A DNA stretch of 14,359 nt from an uncultured Bacilli bacterium (GTDB lineage: Bacteria > Bacillota_I > Bacilli_A > RF39 > UBA660), in NCBI GenBank assembly GCA_944358685.1, contig CALVRQ010000035.1, positions 1 to 14,359 on the forward strand. Reading direction: 5' to 3'. Below are positions 5,298 through 12,282 of this stretch, piece after piece. Within the stretch, counting starts at the first letter, position 1. Each line of letters opens with the position of its first letter. A program made the translations under genes and the position numbers. The notes under the pieces were generated by a model that saw only the letters and a program-made list of their open reading frames with translations, was not told the origin of the DNA and did not search any database.

Positions 5298-6525
5298 ATT
5301 GTTCAGTTGTTTCTTCAGTAGGTATTTCTGGGTTAGATGGTTCTTCATATATTTTTAACTGACTATTTAAAATATATCCTGTTTGACCTTGATAAGTTAC
5401 TCTAGACCATGTTTCACTAGTTCCAGTTCTTGTTATAATGGTTTCTTCTTGAATAGACGATATTTTGTTATCTAGTTCAGTAGATGGAGATTTACGAAAG
5501 ATGGCACTACCAACTGTGACTACTTGTTCATTAGTTTCACTAAAAGTCACTTTTTTAATGGCTTCGGCATTTGGATCTAAGCTTACTTCGCTATCGTCTT
5601 TAGCTTGGTCAGAGGCGTTTGTAGATAATCTAAAATAGGCTATATTTAGATCTACTCTACCACTTATACCACTAACTATGCCATTACTAGTGTACTGCCA
5701 AATATTATATTTTCCTGCATAATTGGTTTTATCTGTGTAATGAGCAAGCCATACTTTATATTTATTTAAGTTATTCATATTCCAAATTGGTCCAAAGGTG
5801 CTTTTGCTTCCATAATGCATGGCAGTGTATCCGGCGCTTTGAATTCTATTTAGGAATGTTATAGCATTTTTATTTAATTGATCATAACTAACACCGGCTA
5901 AACGATGACGATTAAAATCTTCCAAGTCGAAAGCTACTGGATAAGTTATGTTATAGTTTTTAATGGCATTTATGGTGAAATTAGCTTCTTCTAAGGCTTC
6001 CATTTCGTTTTTGGCTACAGAATAAAAATATATACCTACATGAATGTTATTGGCTAAAGCTCCTTCAATATTCTTTTTAAAATATGGGTCCATGACTATT
6101 TTGCCAGTACCATATCCACGATATCCTACTCTTATAATGGCAAAATCAATACCATCTTGTTTGACTTTAGACCAGTTAATATTGCCTTGATATTTGGATA
6201 CGTCAATACCAAGTGAAGTTCCACTTGTTTCATACTGTTTAATATCATTCACGGTAAAACTACCTCTAGTGTCTTTTGGTCTATTTTGTTTCATTCCATC
6301 TTCTTTATCATTGATGGGAGCGACTTCTATTTCAGGTTCTTTTTCAACTATTGGGACAGTATATGTGGGAATGCTATATTTTTTTAGTAAGCTATTATTT
6401 TCTGCGCAATAGTTTGTTTCCATATTTAATATGGTATTATAAGATGAACTTAGAATGATAGATAAAATTAAAATGATTAAAAAAGGCGTATATTTTAAGG
6501 CTTTTAAATTTAATATTTTTTTCAT
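5296..6525 (-). CDS. Exported GH25 lysozyme (muramidase) with SH3b domain
   Basis: N-acetylmuramidase cutting the MurNAc-GlcNAc bond of peptidoglycan outside the cell. The 409 residues hold a signal peptide or anchor (hydrophobic 11-29), a low-complexity linker (about 45-100), a GH25 domain (about 104-300) and a bacterial SH3 domain (about 325-392) with an acidic tail. GH25 hallmarks are GIDVSKYQGNINW with Asp108, AIIRVGYRGYG (129-139), GIYFYSVA (164-171), FDLED with Asp200 and Glu202 as catalytic acids, and WQYTSNGIVSGISGRVDLN (276-294, Asp292). The SH3b domain probably binds wall peptides. It has its own promoter and terminator. It may be a housekeeping autolysin or a remodelling enzyme; I see no phage genes nearby. 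Confidence 0.92.
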   Translation of the reverse strand: MKKILNLKALKYTPFLIILILSIILSSSYNTILNMETNYCAENNSLLKKYSIPTYTVPIVEKEPEIEVAPINDKEDGMKQNRPKDTRGSFTVNDIKQYETSGTSLGIDVSKYQGNINWSKVKQDGIDFAIIRVGYRGYGTGKIVMDPYFKKNIEGALANNIHVGIYFYSVAKNEMEALEEANFTINAIKNYNITYPVAFDLEDFNRHRLAGVSYDQLNKNAITFLNRIQSAGYTAMHYGSKSTFGPIWNMNNLNKYKVWLAHYTDKTNYAGKYNIWQYTSNGIVSGISGRVDLNIAYFRLSTNASDQAKDDSEVSLDPNAEAIKKVTFSETNEQVVTVGSAIFRKSPSTELDNKISSIQEETIITRTGTSETWSRVTYQGQTGYILNSQLKIYEEPSNPEIPTEETTEQ

Positions 6526-6544
6526 ATTTTTCTCCCTACTAGAA

Positions 6545-6586
6545 CTTTACAATAACATTATATATTTTATGTTAACCAATGTAAAG
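6545..6586 (-). promoter_or_regulatory. GH25 promoter with overlapping inverted and direct repeats
   Basis: On the minus strand, TTTACA (6580-6585), 17 bases, perfect TATAAT (6557-6562). The promoter lies inside an interrupted dyad: CTTTACA/TGTAAAG (6545-6551 and 6580-6586) enclosing AACAT/ATGTT. On the minus strand TTTACA is followed four bases later by TTAACA, a tandem repeat with 10-bp period overlapping the -35. A regulator site is plausible. Confidence 0.6.
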
Positions 6587-6588
6587 CA

Positions 6589-8133
6589 CTAAATTAATTT
6601 AACTAGAGCAAGGTGTTTCTTTTCAACTTCTTTAAGTTTTTGTTTTAATTGGTCTTTACACTTTTCATAGTATTTACTTTTTGATAAAATGTTTAAATAT
6701 TCATTTATTTTGTTTAGGTAATAGTCTAATGATGTTTCTTTATATTTATCAATATAGATATATATTAGTTCTTCATCGGCTTCATATATGCCTTTTTGGG
6801 CAGCTTTTTTAAAATATTCAGTGGCTTTATTTATATCTTTTTCAGTGCCGGTTTGATGATTACCATTTAGATAAAAATATTTAGCTAGGTTATAGAATGC
6901 CCAATGGTCTAAGATGTTTAAAGGAACTTCAGTGGCTAATTTATAGTATTTGAAAGCTTTTGTCATATCTATTTCACCAGCAATGCCTAAGCGGTAATAC
7001 TCGCCTATCTTATTACATGCCCAACTTTCCTCTTTATCAGCACCAAACATAAAATATTTATAAGCTTTTTTATAATTTCCTTTTTTCTCGTAGATTTTTC
7101 CTAAATTATTTCCAGCATAAACATAATCATGAGCGAATGCTTTTTTGAAATATTCAATGGCTTTAGTTTCACTTTGAGGTTCATTTGGAACTAGACCATT
7201 TAAGTAGCATACACCGATTGTGTTAGTGGCAGCTACACTGCCTACCTTTTCAGCTTTTTTTAGATAATGCCAAGCAAGTTTTAAATCATCTTTAGAAAGA
7301 TCGCCTATTTTCTTTTGATATATCATTTGGGCAATTAGCCAACATGACCTTGGATGATTTTTGTCAGCGGCAATTTTAAAGTATTCATAACTTTTGATAT
7401 ATCTTGGATATCCGGTCATTTGACCTGTGTATTCCATCTCACCGATTTCATAACAAGCATATGGATTTTTTTCTTTAGCTAGTTTTTTTAAGGAATGAGT
7501 ATAATTGATTCCATCTTGTATTTGAAGTTTTAAGAATTTTTCTAATTCTGTTACAGAAATGTTGGTACTATTTAAAATGTTTTCGATGATTTCTTTATGT
7601 GTGGTTTGTGTATATATAGGTTGTTTTTTCTCTAAGACAATATATATAAGAATATCGCATAGGGTTTTATATGTTTCATTTTGAGAGATTTGCTTATAGA
7701 TAGTTTCAGTAAATGTACTAGAGACGCTTTCATCATTTTTGGCTATGTTATATAGTTCTAAAAGTAGTTTTTTTAATGTTGAATGATTTTGAGTTTTCTC
7801 TATTAATTCTTGGTGAGATAGTTTTGAATAAACTTCTCCATCTAGTATAGATAAAAGGCCGGTGATGACGTCGTCAAAAATTTCTAGGTTTTCTTGGTAA
7901 TGGTTTTTATAAGATATATATTTTTGTCTAAATTCTGTTCCGATGGCACGGTAGCCAATACAGTAATTATTAACTGTAGAATCACTGACATTATCAACAC
8001 TAAAGAGGCAATAGAATATTTCTGTTTGATTGGCAAAGCTTTTATTTTGGGCAAGTTCTTTGACAATTTTACAAAAGTTACCCAATGATAGTTGATTTTG
8101 ATTGTTATTCATTTTTACGAATTGTTTTTTCAT
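6589..8133 (-). CDS. Sel1-like repeat protein
   Basis: A cytoplasmic scaffold-like protein of 514 residues with no signal peptide or membrane segment. The N-terminal 200 residues are helical and contain DSTVNNYCIGYRAIG (about 51-65), a block I have seen only in Firmicute Sel1/TPR proteins and cannot assign a function. From about 220 to 465 come Sel1/TPR-like helical hairpins with the usual spacing: ACYEIGEMEYTG with SYEYFKIAAD, NTIGVCYLNG with AIEYFKKAFA, NNLGKIYEKKGNYKKAYKYF, NKIGEYYRLG with AFKYYKLATE, and NLAKYFYLNG with ATEYFKKAAQ. Such repeats bind partner proteins. The start at 8133 is chosen because GGTGAT lies just upstream; the in-frame GTG at 8142 is within that site. Partner unknown. 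Confidence 0.85.
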   Translation of the reverse strand: MKKQFVKMNNNQNQLSLGNFCKIVKELAQNKSFANQTEIFYCLFSVDNVSDSTVNNYCIGYRAIGTEFRQKYISYKNHYQENLEIFDDVITGLLSILDGEVYSKLSHQELIEKTQNHSTLKKLLLELYNIAKNDESVSSTFTETIYKQISQNETYKTLCDILIYIVLEKKQPIYTQTTHKEIIENILNSTNISVTELEKFLKLQIQDGINYTHSLKKLAKEKNPYACYEIGEMEYTGQMTGYPRYIKSYEYFKIAADKNHPRSCWLIAQMIYQKKIGDLSKDDLKLAWHYLKKAEKVGSVAATNTIGVCYLNGLVPNEPQSETKAIEYFKKAFAHDYVYAGNNLGKIYEKKGNYKKAYKYFMFGADKEESWACNKIGEYYRLGIAGEIDMTKAFKYYKLATEVPLNILDHWAFYNLAKYFYLNGNHQTGTEKDINKATEYFKKAAQKGIYEADEELIYIYIDKYKETSLDYYLNKINEYLNILSKSKYYEKCKDQLKQKLKEVEKKHLALVKLI

Positions 8134-8149
8134 TTTTATCACCGTATGT

Positions 8150-8158
8150 ATTATATCA
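8150..8158 (-). promoter_or_regulatory. Extended -10 promoter of the Sel1 gene
   Basis: TGATATAAT on the minus strand. The predicted transcript start is near 8143, leaving only about ten bases before the ATG at 8133. The leader therefore holds little more than GGTGAT. Confidence 0.55.
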
Positions 8159-8170
8159 TATTTTGAGTGA

Positions 8171-8207
8171 AATGTGTGGATTTTTTATTTTAATGTGGAA
8201 TACACAT
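8171..8207. promoter_or_regulatory. Candidate operator between divergent promoters
   Basis: ATGTG-N5-CACAT (8193-8207) is a perfect inverted repeat just upstream of the symporter -35. AATGTGTGGA (8171-8180) repeats its left part (AATGTGGAA, 8192-8200) over the -35 region of the Sel1 gene. The position between divergent promoters suggests a shared regulator site. Confidence 0.3.
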
Positions 8208-8208
8208 G

Positions 8209-8238
8209 TTGGGCATTTTACTATAAATTGCTTATAAT
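8209..8238 (+). promoter_or_regulatory. Promoter of the symporter gene
   Basis: Perfect TATAAT (8233-8238) with a weak TTGGGC (8209-8214) 18 bases upstream. A strong ribosome site GGAAGGAG (8245-8252) lies seven bases before the ATG at 8260. Confidence 0.55.
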
Positions 8239-8259
8239 GTACTAGGAAGGAGTTTTTAT

Positions 8260-9564
8260 ATGAAAAAGTTTAAAAATTTTTTAAAGAATTATAAGACGAT
8301 GCTTATCTTAATATTAGCAATGATTATTGGGGCAATATGTGGTCTTATATTTAAAGAAGATGCGATGGTGGTTAAACCACTAGGAGATTTATTTTTGAAT
8401 TTGATGTTTGTAATTATTGTACCGCTTGTGTTTTTAACAATTTCACTTGCGGTGGCTAAAGTCAAACATCCAAAAAGACTTGGTAAAATTATGATATCAA
8501 CGGTTATTGTGTTTTTGATTACTTCGATAATTGCGGTTGGTATTGGATTTATAAGTACTTATTTTGTTGATTTGGTTGATGCGGGTGATTCTTCATCTAT
8601 TAGGGAATTATTTGATGGTGAGGTAGCTAGTGATACTGATTTGAATTTTTTAGAGAGAACTGTTCAGTTAATTAGTGTTGATGATTTTACTGGATTACTT
8701 TCTAAAGATAATGTAGTAGCTTTGCTAGTATGTGCTTTGATTGTTGGTTTTTCAATGAGAATGAGTGGCGAGAAAGCGGAACCTCTTTTAAAGGTTATGG
8801 AAAGTGCGCATAGTGTAGTATTTAATTTCATAAAGATAACTATGTACTATGCTCCAATTGGTATTGGTTGTTATTTTGCTTCATATGTTGGAAGTTTTGG
8901 TGCTAGTATTGCAACAGGTTTCCTTAAGACGTTTATTTTATATGCATTAGTAGCTCTTGCTTATTATGTAATTATTTATACTTTATATGCCTTTATTTCT
9001 GGAGGTAAGAAAGCGGTTGTTGTTTGGTGGAAAAATATTTTACCTTCAACATTTACAGCTTTAGCTACATGTTCTTCTGCAGCGTGCATTCCAATCAATA
9101 TTGATTCAGCTAAAAAGATGAATGTATCTGATGATGTTGCTGATACTACAATTTCACTTGCGACTAATTTACATCAAGATGGTTCAATGATTGGTAGTGT
9201 GTTTAAAATTATGTTCTTAGTTTGCCTATTTGGAACAAATATTGCTGATGCTGGAACTACTATTCAAATTTTAGTTACAGCTTTGGTTGCTTCTGTGTTA
9301 ATTAGTGCAGTTCCAATTGGTGGAGGTACTATTAGTGAGATGGTTATTATTTCAATGATGGGTTATCCAGTTGCAGCTTTACCAGTACTTACAATGATTG
9401 CGACAGTTATTGATGCTCCAGCTACGGCTTTAAATGCAGTTGGTGATACTAGTTGTACATTACTTGTTTCAAGAGCTGTCGATGGTAAGGATTGGTTAGA
9501 TAAAAATAAAGTTATTGGTGAAGCAGAAATTAAAGGTAAAAATAAGAAAAGTAAAAGAAAATAA
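8260..9564 (+). CDS. DAACS/SLC1-family sodium:amino acid symporter
   Basis: A multi-pass inner-membrane protein of 434 residues, the family length, with the fold of GltPh. TM1-TM6 occupy about 12-245. The re-entrant hairpin HP1 has the serine-rich ALATCSSAACIPIN (267-280), TM7 has LHQDGSMIG (304-312) in place of NMDGT, HP2 has VPIGGGTISE (351-360), and TM8 has DAPATALNAVGD (385-396). In glutamate and aspartate carriers TM8 has an Arg that binds the side-chain carboxylate; here that position is Ala388, while Asp385, Thr389, Asn392 and Asp396 remain. An amino acid without an acidic side chain is therefore the likelier substrate. It is the only plus-strand gene, divergent from the Sel1 gene. A lysine-rich C-terminus (425-434) ends it. 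Confidence 0.88.
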   Translation: MKKFKNFLKNYKTMLILILAMIIGAICGLIFKEDAMVVKPLGDLFLNLMFVIIVPLVFLTISLAVAKVKHPKRLGKIMISTVIVFLITSIIAVGIGFISTYFVDLVDAGDSSSIRELFDGEVASDTDLNFLERTVQLISVDDFTGLLSKDNVVALLVCALIVGFSMRMSGEKAEPLLKVMESAHSVVFNFIKITMYYAPIGIGCYFASYVGSFGASIATGFLKTFILYALVALAYYVIIYTLYAFISGGKKAVVVWWKNILPSTFTALATCSSAACIPINIDSAKKMNVSDDVADTTISLATNLHQDGSMIGSVFKIMFLVCLFGTNIADAGTTIQILVTALVASVLISAVPIGGGTISEMVIISMMGYPVAALPVLTMIATVIDAPATALNAVGDTSCTLLVSRAVDGKDWLDKNKVIGEAEIKGKNKKSKRK

Positions 9565-9565
9565 T

Positions 9566-9592
9566 AAAGAGTTCATTTGTGATGAACTCTTT
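9566..9592. terminator. Bidirectional terminator between convergent genes
   Basis: A 10-bp perfect stem AAAGAGTTCA/TGAACTCTTT (9566-9575 with 9583-9592) with a 7-base loop. It is followed by TTTTAG on the plus strand and preceded by AT-rich sequence that reads as a U-rich tail on the minus strand. It serves the symporter and the converging gene, whose stop codon begins at its last base. Confidence 0.75.
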
Positions 9593-10122
9593 TAGTTTGT
9601 TAAATATTGATTTATAAAATTTATTAAAGCATTACATATGTTTTCAATATTATCTATGTATAAGTATTTGGGGTTTAGTATTATTTGGATAATGTCAACA
9701 CTATTATATTCAAATTCTTTATGATAATTTTTATTATATATTGTTTTGACATTATTGTTTTTAAATGAAGTTTCTAATTGTTTTATTACTGGGAAAATAG
9801 CATTTAGATTTTTAGATGTTTCAATTTCGAGATCAAAGCCATTATCTTTATTATCTATAGTAATACTGATAAGCAATTTTATGTTTTGATTATTAATTAG
9901 ATTTAAAAGAATTGGTTTAAAATTTTCTTCTAAATTGGTTTCACTTATATTTATTAAAAATGAACTTTCAGTAGCATTAGAGACATATTTGGCGATGGTG
10001 TTACTGTTTTTTTCATTTTCGTTTACTTTTGGAGTAATTATAATGACTGGTGTTAGGCCCATTTTTATTATGTATGGAGAGTTTGAAAAGTTATAGTTTT
10101 TGATTTCATCTTTAAAATTCAT
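9592..10122 (-). CDS. Unknown protein, faintly N-formylglutamate amidohydrolase-like
   Basis: A soluble protein of 176 residues, rich in Asn and Ile, not recognised by clear homology. Element order recalls the FGase/N-formylglutamate amidohydrolase fold: PVIIITPK (25-32) where the family has an APH motif, NTIAKYVSNAT (41-51), a core strand LLISITIDNKD (83-93) where it has D-x-H, DLEIETS (97-103), and FEYNSVDIIQIILNPKYL (137-154) where it has a terminal Q-x-E strand. The metal-binding His, Asp and Glu residues are missing, so it would not be an active zinc hydrolase. The GGTGATAAT ribosome site supports the start. It follows ftsW by 86 bases without a convincing terminator, so it may be co-transcribed with the division genes or use a weak TGATAAAAT box at about 10139-10147. 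Confidence 0.6.
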   Translation of the reverse strand: MNFKDEIKNYNFSNSPYIIKMGLTPVIIITPKVNENEKNSNTIAKYVSNATESSFLINISETNLEENFKPILLNLINNQNIKLLISITIDNKDNGFDLEIETSKNLNAIFPVIKQLETSFKNNNVKTIYNKNYHKEFEYNSVDIIQIILNPKYLYIDNIENICNALINFINQYLTN

Positions 10123-10208
10123 ATTATCACCATTATTATTTTATCACATCTTGTCTTAATATAGGGGCAATAATTAAATATATGTAATATTTAAACGTTA
10201 TTAAAAAT

Positions 10209-11282
10209 TTAATGTCTTGAAATATTTAGAATGATTCCCATGGATGCGAGGGTTATGAGTAGGCTTGAACCACCATATGATAAAAACGGTAATGTTACTC
10301 CAGTTACTGGTATTAAACCAATAACGACACTTAGGTTTAATAAGGCTTGAAAGGCTAACATGAAAATGATTCCAAAAGCTAAATATTTACCAAATAAATC
10401 TTCACATTTTAGGGCTATTTTAATAGCTTGATATATGATAAAAGCAAATAGTCCAGAGACAATAAGGACACCCATAAAGCCAAATTCTTCACTGATTATT
10501 GAGAATATGAAATCAGTTTGGGGTTCTGGAAGGTAGAAATGTTTTTGTCTAGAACCACCTAACCCATAACCAAACAAACCACCTGGTCCTATTGCATACA
10601 ATGACTGAATAATTTGAAATCCACTACCTAATGGATCACTCCAAGGGTTTAAGAAAGATAAAATTCTTTTTAATCTATAAGGAGCAGCTAAAATTAAGGC
10701 AACGATTCCACCTACTCCTAAAAGGCCGATTTTCAAAAAGAATTTTAAATCTACTCCTCCGACGAATAGTAAACCAATAACACCCATGACTAAGATAACA
10801 CCAGTTCCAAAATCGGGCTGAAGCATAATTAAAAGAAAGATTATTAAAGTTAAACCGAGGATTGGCATAACACCTTTTTTTATATTGCCAATATCTTTTT
10901 TATTGTTATATAGATATTTACTGGTGAATATTATCATGGCTAGTTTCATGAATTCACTGGGCTGGATACCAAATGAACCAATGCCAAACCAACTTTTACT
11001 ACCATTTCTTTCAGTTCCAACAATTAAAACTAGAACAATTAAGATAAAACAAACTAGGAAAATTTTAGAAGCATACTTATAATATTTTTTATAATCTATT
11101 TTACTTACAAAATACATGATAATAATACCTAAAATTAAAAATAGTCCTTGGTTTTTAACGTATTTAAATGGGTCATCAAATTTATATTCGGCCCAAATGC
11201 TTGAGGAAGAATAAACCATTAAAAGTCCAAACAAGGATAAAATAATAACACTTATAAATAAACTTAGATTAAATTTTTTCAT
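10209..11282 (-). CDS. ftsW: SEDS-family peptidoglycan glycosyltransferase FtsW/SpoVE
   Basis: A membrane glycosyltransferase of 357 residues that polymerises lipid II together with a class B PBP. The start at 11282 is set by the ATGA overlap with the mraY stop and by homology beginning at MKKFNLSLF; the frame extends upstream only through mraY. About ten membrane segments are visible. SEDS motifs are RNGSKSWFGIG (92-102), the GIQPSE box (105-110), LQPDFGTG (154-161), and the extracellular loop YLPEPQTDFIFSIISEEFG (250-268), whose Asp257 matches the catalytic Asp of RodA/FtsW. NPWSDPLGSGFQ (212-223) is also typical. Its neighbours, a SpoVD-like PBP and MraY, are the usual partners. Whether it serves vegetative division (FtsW) or the spore cortex (SpoVE) cannot be told. 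Confidence 0.93.
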   Translation of the reverse strand: MKKFNLSLFISVIILSLFGLLMVYSSSSIWAEYKFDDPFKYVKNQGLFLILGIIIMYFVSKIDYKKYYKYASKIFLVCFILIVLVLIVGTERNGSKSWFGIGSFGIQPSEFMKLAMIIFTSKYLYNNKKDIGNIKKGVMPILGLTLIIFLLIMLQPDFGTGVILVMGVIGLLFVGGVDLKFFLKIGLLGVGGIVALILAAPYRLKRILSFLNPWSDPLGSGFQIIQSLYAIGPGGLFGYGLGGSRQKHFYLPEPQTDFIFSIISEEFGFMGVLIVSGLFAFIIYQAIKIALKCEDLFGKYLAFGIIFMLAFQALLNLSVVIGLIPVTGVTLPFLSYGGSSLLITLASMGIILNISRH

Positions 11283-12271
11283 AACCACACCCCATATACT
11301 AAGGCAAACATTGATGCAATTAAGCCAATGGTCCAAAACATTTTAACGATGTCGGTTTCTTTCATACCTATTTTTTCAAAGGTGTGATGAATCGGCGTCA
11401 TAGGAAATACTCTTTTTTTAGTAAGTTTATAAACGGTTATTTGAATTATACAGCTTAATGTTTCTAAGACAAAAACGATACCAATGAGAACTAATAACAA
11501 TTCATGGCGGGTTGTTATGGCATAGGCTCCTAATGTAGCTCCTAAACATAGTGATCCGGTGTCACCCATGAAAACTTTAGCTTTATTAGTATTGAAAATT
11601 AGAAAGCCTAATAAAGCTCCTATCAACGTGAAAGCAAATATGGCAATATCTTCATAACCTTCTAACCAGCCTGTATTCCAAGAGATAATACCAAAGGTCA
11701 AAAAACAAATTACAGATAAACCGCCAGCTAGGCCATCTAGACCATCGGTTAAATTTACCGCATTACTGCTTGCGACAAGGATAAAAAGAATTAAAATTCC
11801 ATAAAGCCAACCAATATTTTGTTTAATATTTAGACTGTGAATCCAAAGTAAGGGTTCACTACCCGATTTCATGAAAAGATAGAAGAAGATAATAGCGACA
11901 AGGACTTGAAGGGTGAATTTTTGACTTTTAGTTAAGCCTTTATTGTTATGTTTTTTTATAATTAGATAATCATCTATGAATCCGATGATAGCATAACTGA
12001 TAAAGGTGAATATTATGATAATTAAAGTATAGGTTACTTCTATTTTTTTTAAGTATATGAATATTAAGGTGATGATGATGGTTGGTAAGATAAAGATAAG
12101 CCCACCCATAGTAGGGGTGCCTTCTTTTGATTTGTGAGTTCTTTGAAGATAAATGCTTAAGCTTTGAGAGGCATGGATTTTTTTTAATAAAGGAATGATG
12201 ATTAATCCGGTTATAACAGCAAAGATGAAACTAATCATCATGGCCATGATTGATTTTGTTAATATAAGCAC
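11279..12271 (-). CDS. mraY: Phospho-N-acetylmuramoyl-pentapeptide transferase
   Basis: Makes lipid I by moving phospho-MurNAc-pentapeptide from UDP to undecaprenyl phosphate at the inner membrane face. It has about ten membrane helices. Family motifs are HKSKEGTPTMGG (46-57), GFIDDYLI (97-104, the Mg-binding Asp pair 100-101), NAVNLTDGLDGLAGG (170-184), FMGDTGSL (234-241, catalytic-site Asp237) and the cytoplasmic FPMTPIHHTFE (289-299). The GTG at 12271 is preferred because GAGGTGAT precedes it by four to five bases. The in-frame GTG at 12280 is part of that site. The protein has 330 residues. The PBP gene ends 11 bases upstream, and the TGA stop overlaps ftsW. Confidence 0.95.
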   Translation of the reverse strand: MLILTKSIMAMMISFIFAVITGLIIIPLLKKIHASQSLSIYLQRTHKSKEGTPTMGGLIFILPTIIITLIFIYLKKIEVTYTLIIIIFTFISYAIIGFIDDYLIIKKHNNKGLTKSQKFTLQVLVAIIFFYLFMKSGSEPLLWIHSLNIKQNIGWLYGILILFILVASSNAVNLTDGLDGLAGGLSVICFLTFGIISWNTGWLEGYEDIAIFAFTLIGALLGFLIFNTNKAKVFMGDTGSLCLGATLGAYAITTRHELLLVLIGIVFVLETLSCIIQITVYKLTKKRVFPMTPIHHTFEKIGMKETDIVKMFWTIGLIASMFALVYGVWL

Positions 12272-12282
12272 GGTAATCACCT

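Noticed and set aside
6194..6412. Plus-strand open frame of 72 codons
   Set aside because: It lies wholly inside the GH25 gene on the other strand, has no ribosome site and no family resemblance.
7884..8088. Open frames of about 60 codons on both strands
   Set aside because: Both lie within the Sel1 gene, whose frame is supported by repeats; they lack ribosome sites and are shadows.
10885..11082. Plus-strand open frame of 65 codons
   Set aside because: Antisense shadow of ftsW, in a region with strong SEDS motifs.
11283..11336. N-terminal extension of FtsW by 18 residues
   Set aside because: It is merely the mraY 3' end in another frame; the ATGA overlap and homology set the start at 11282.
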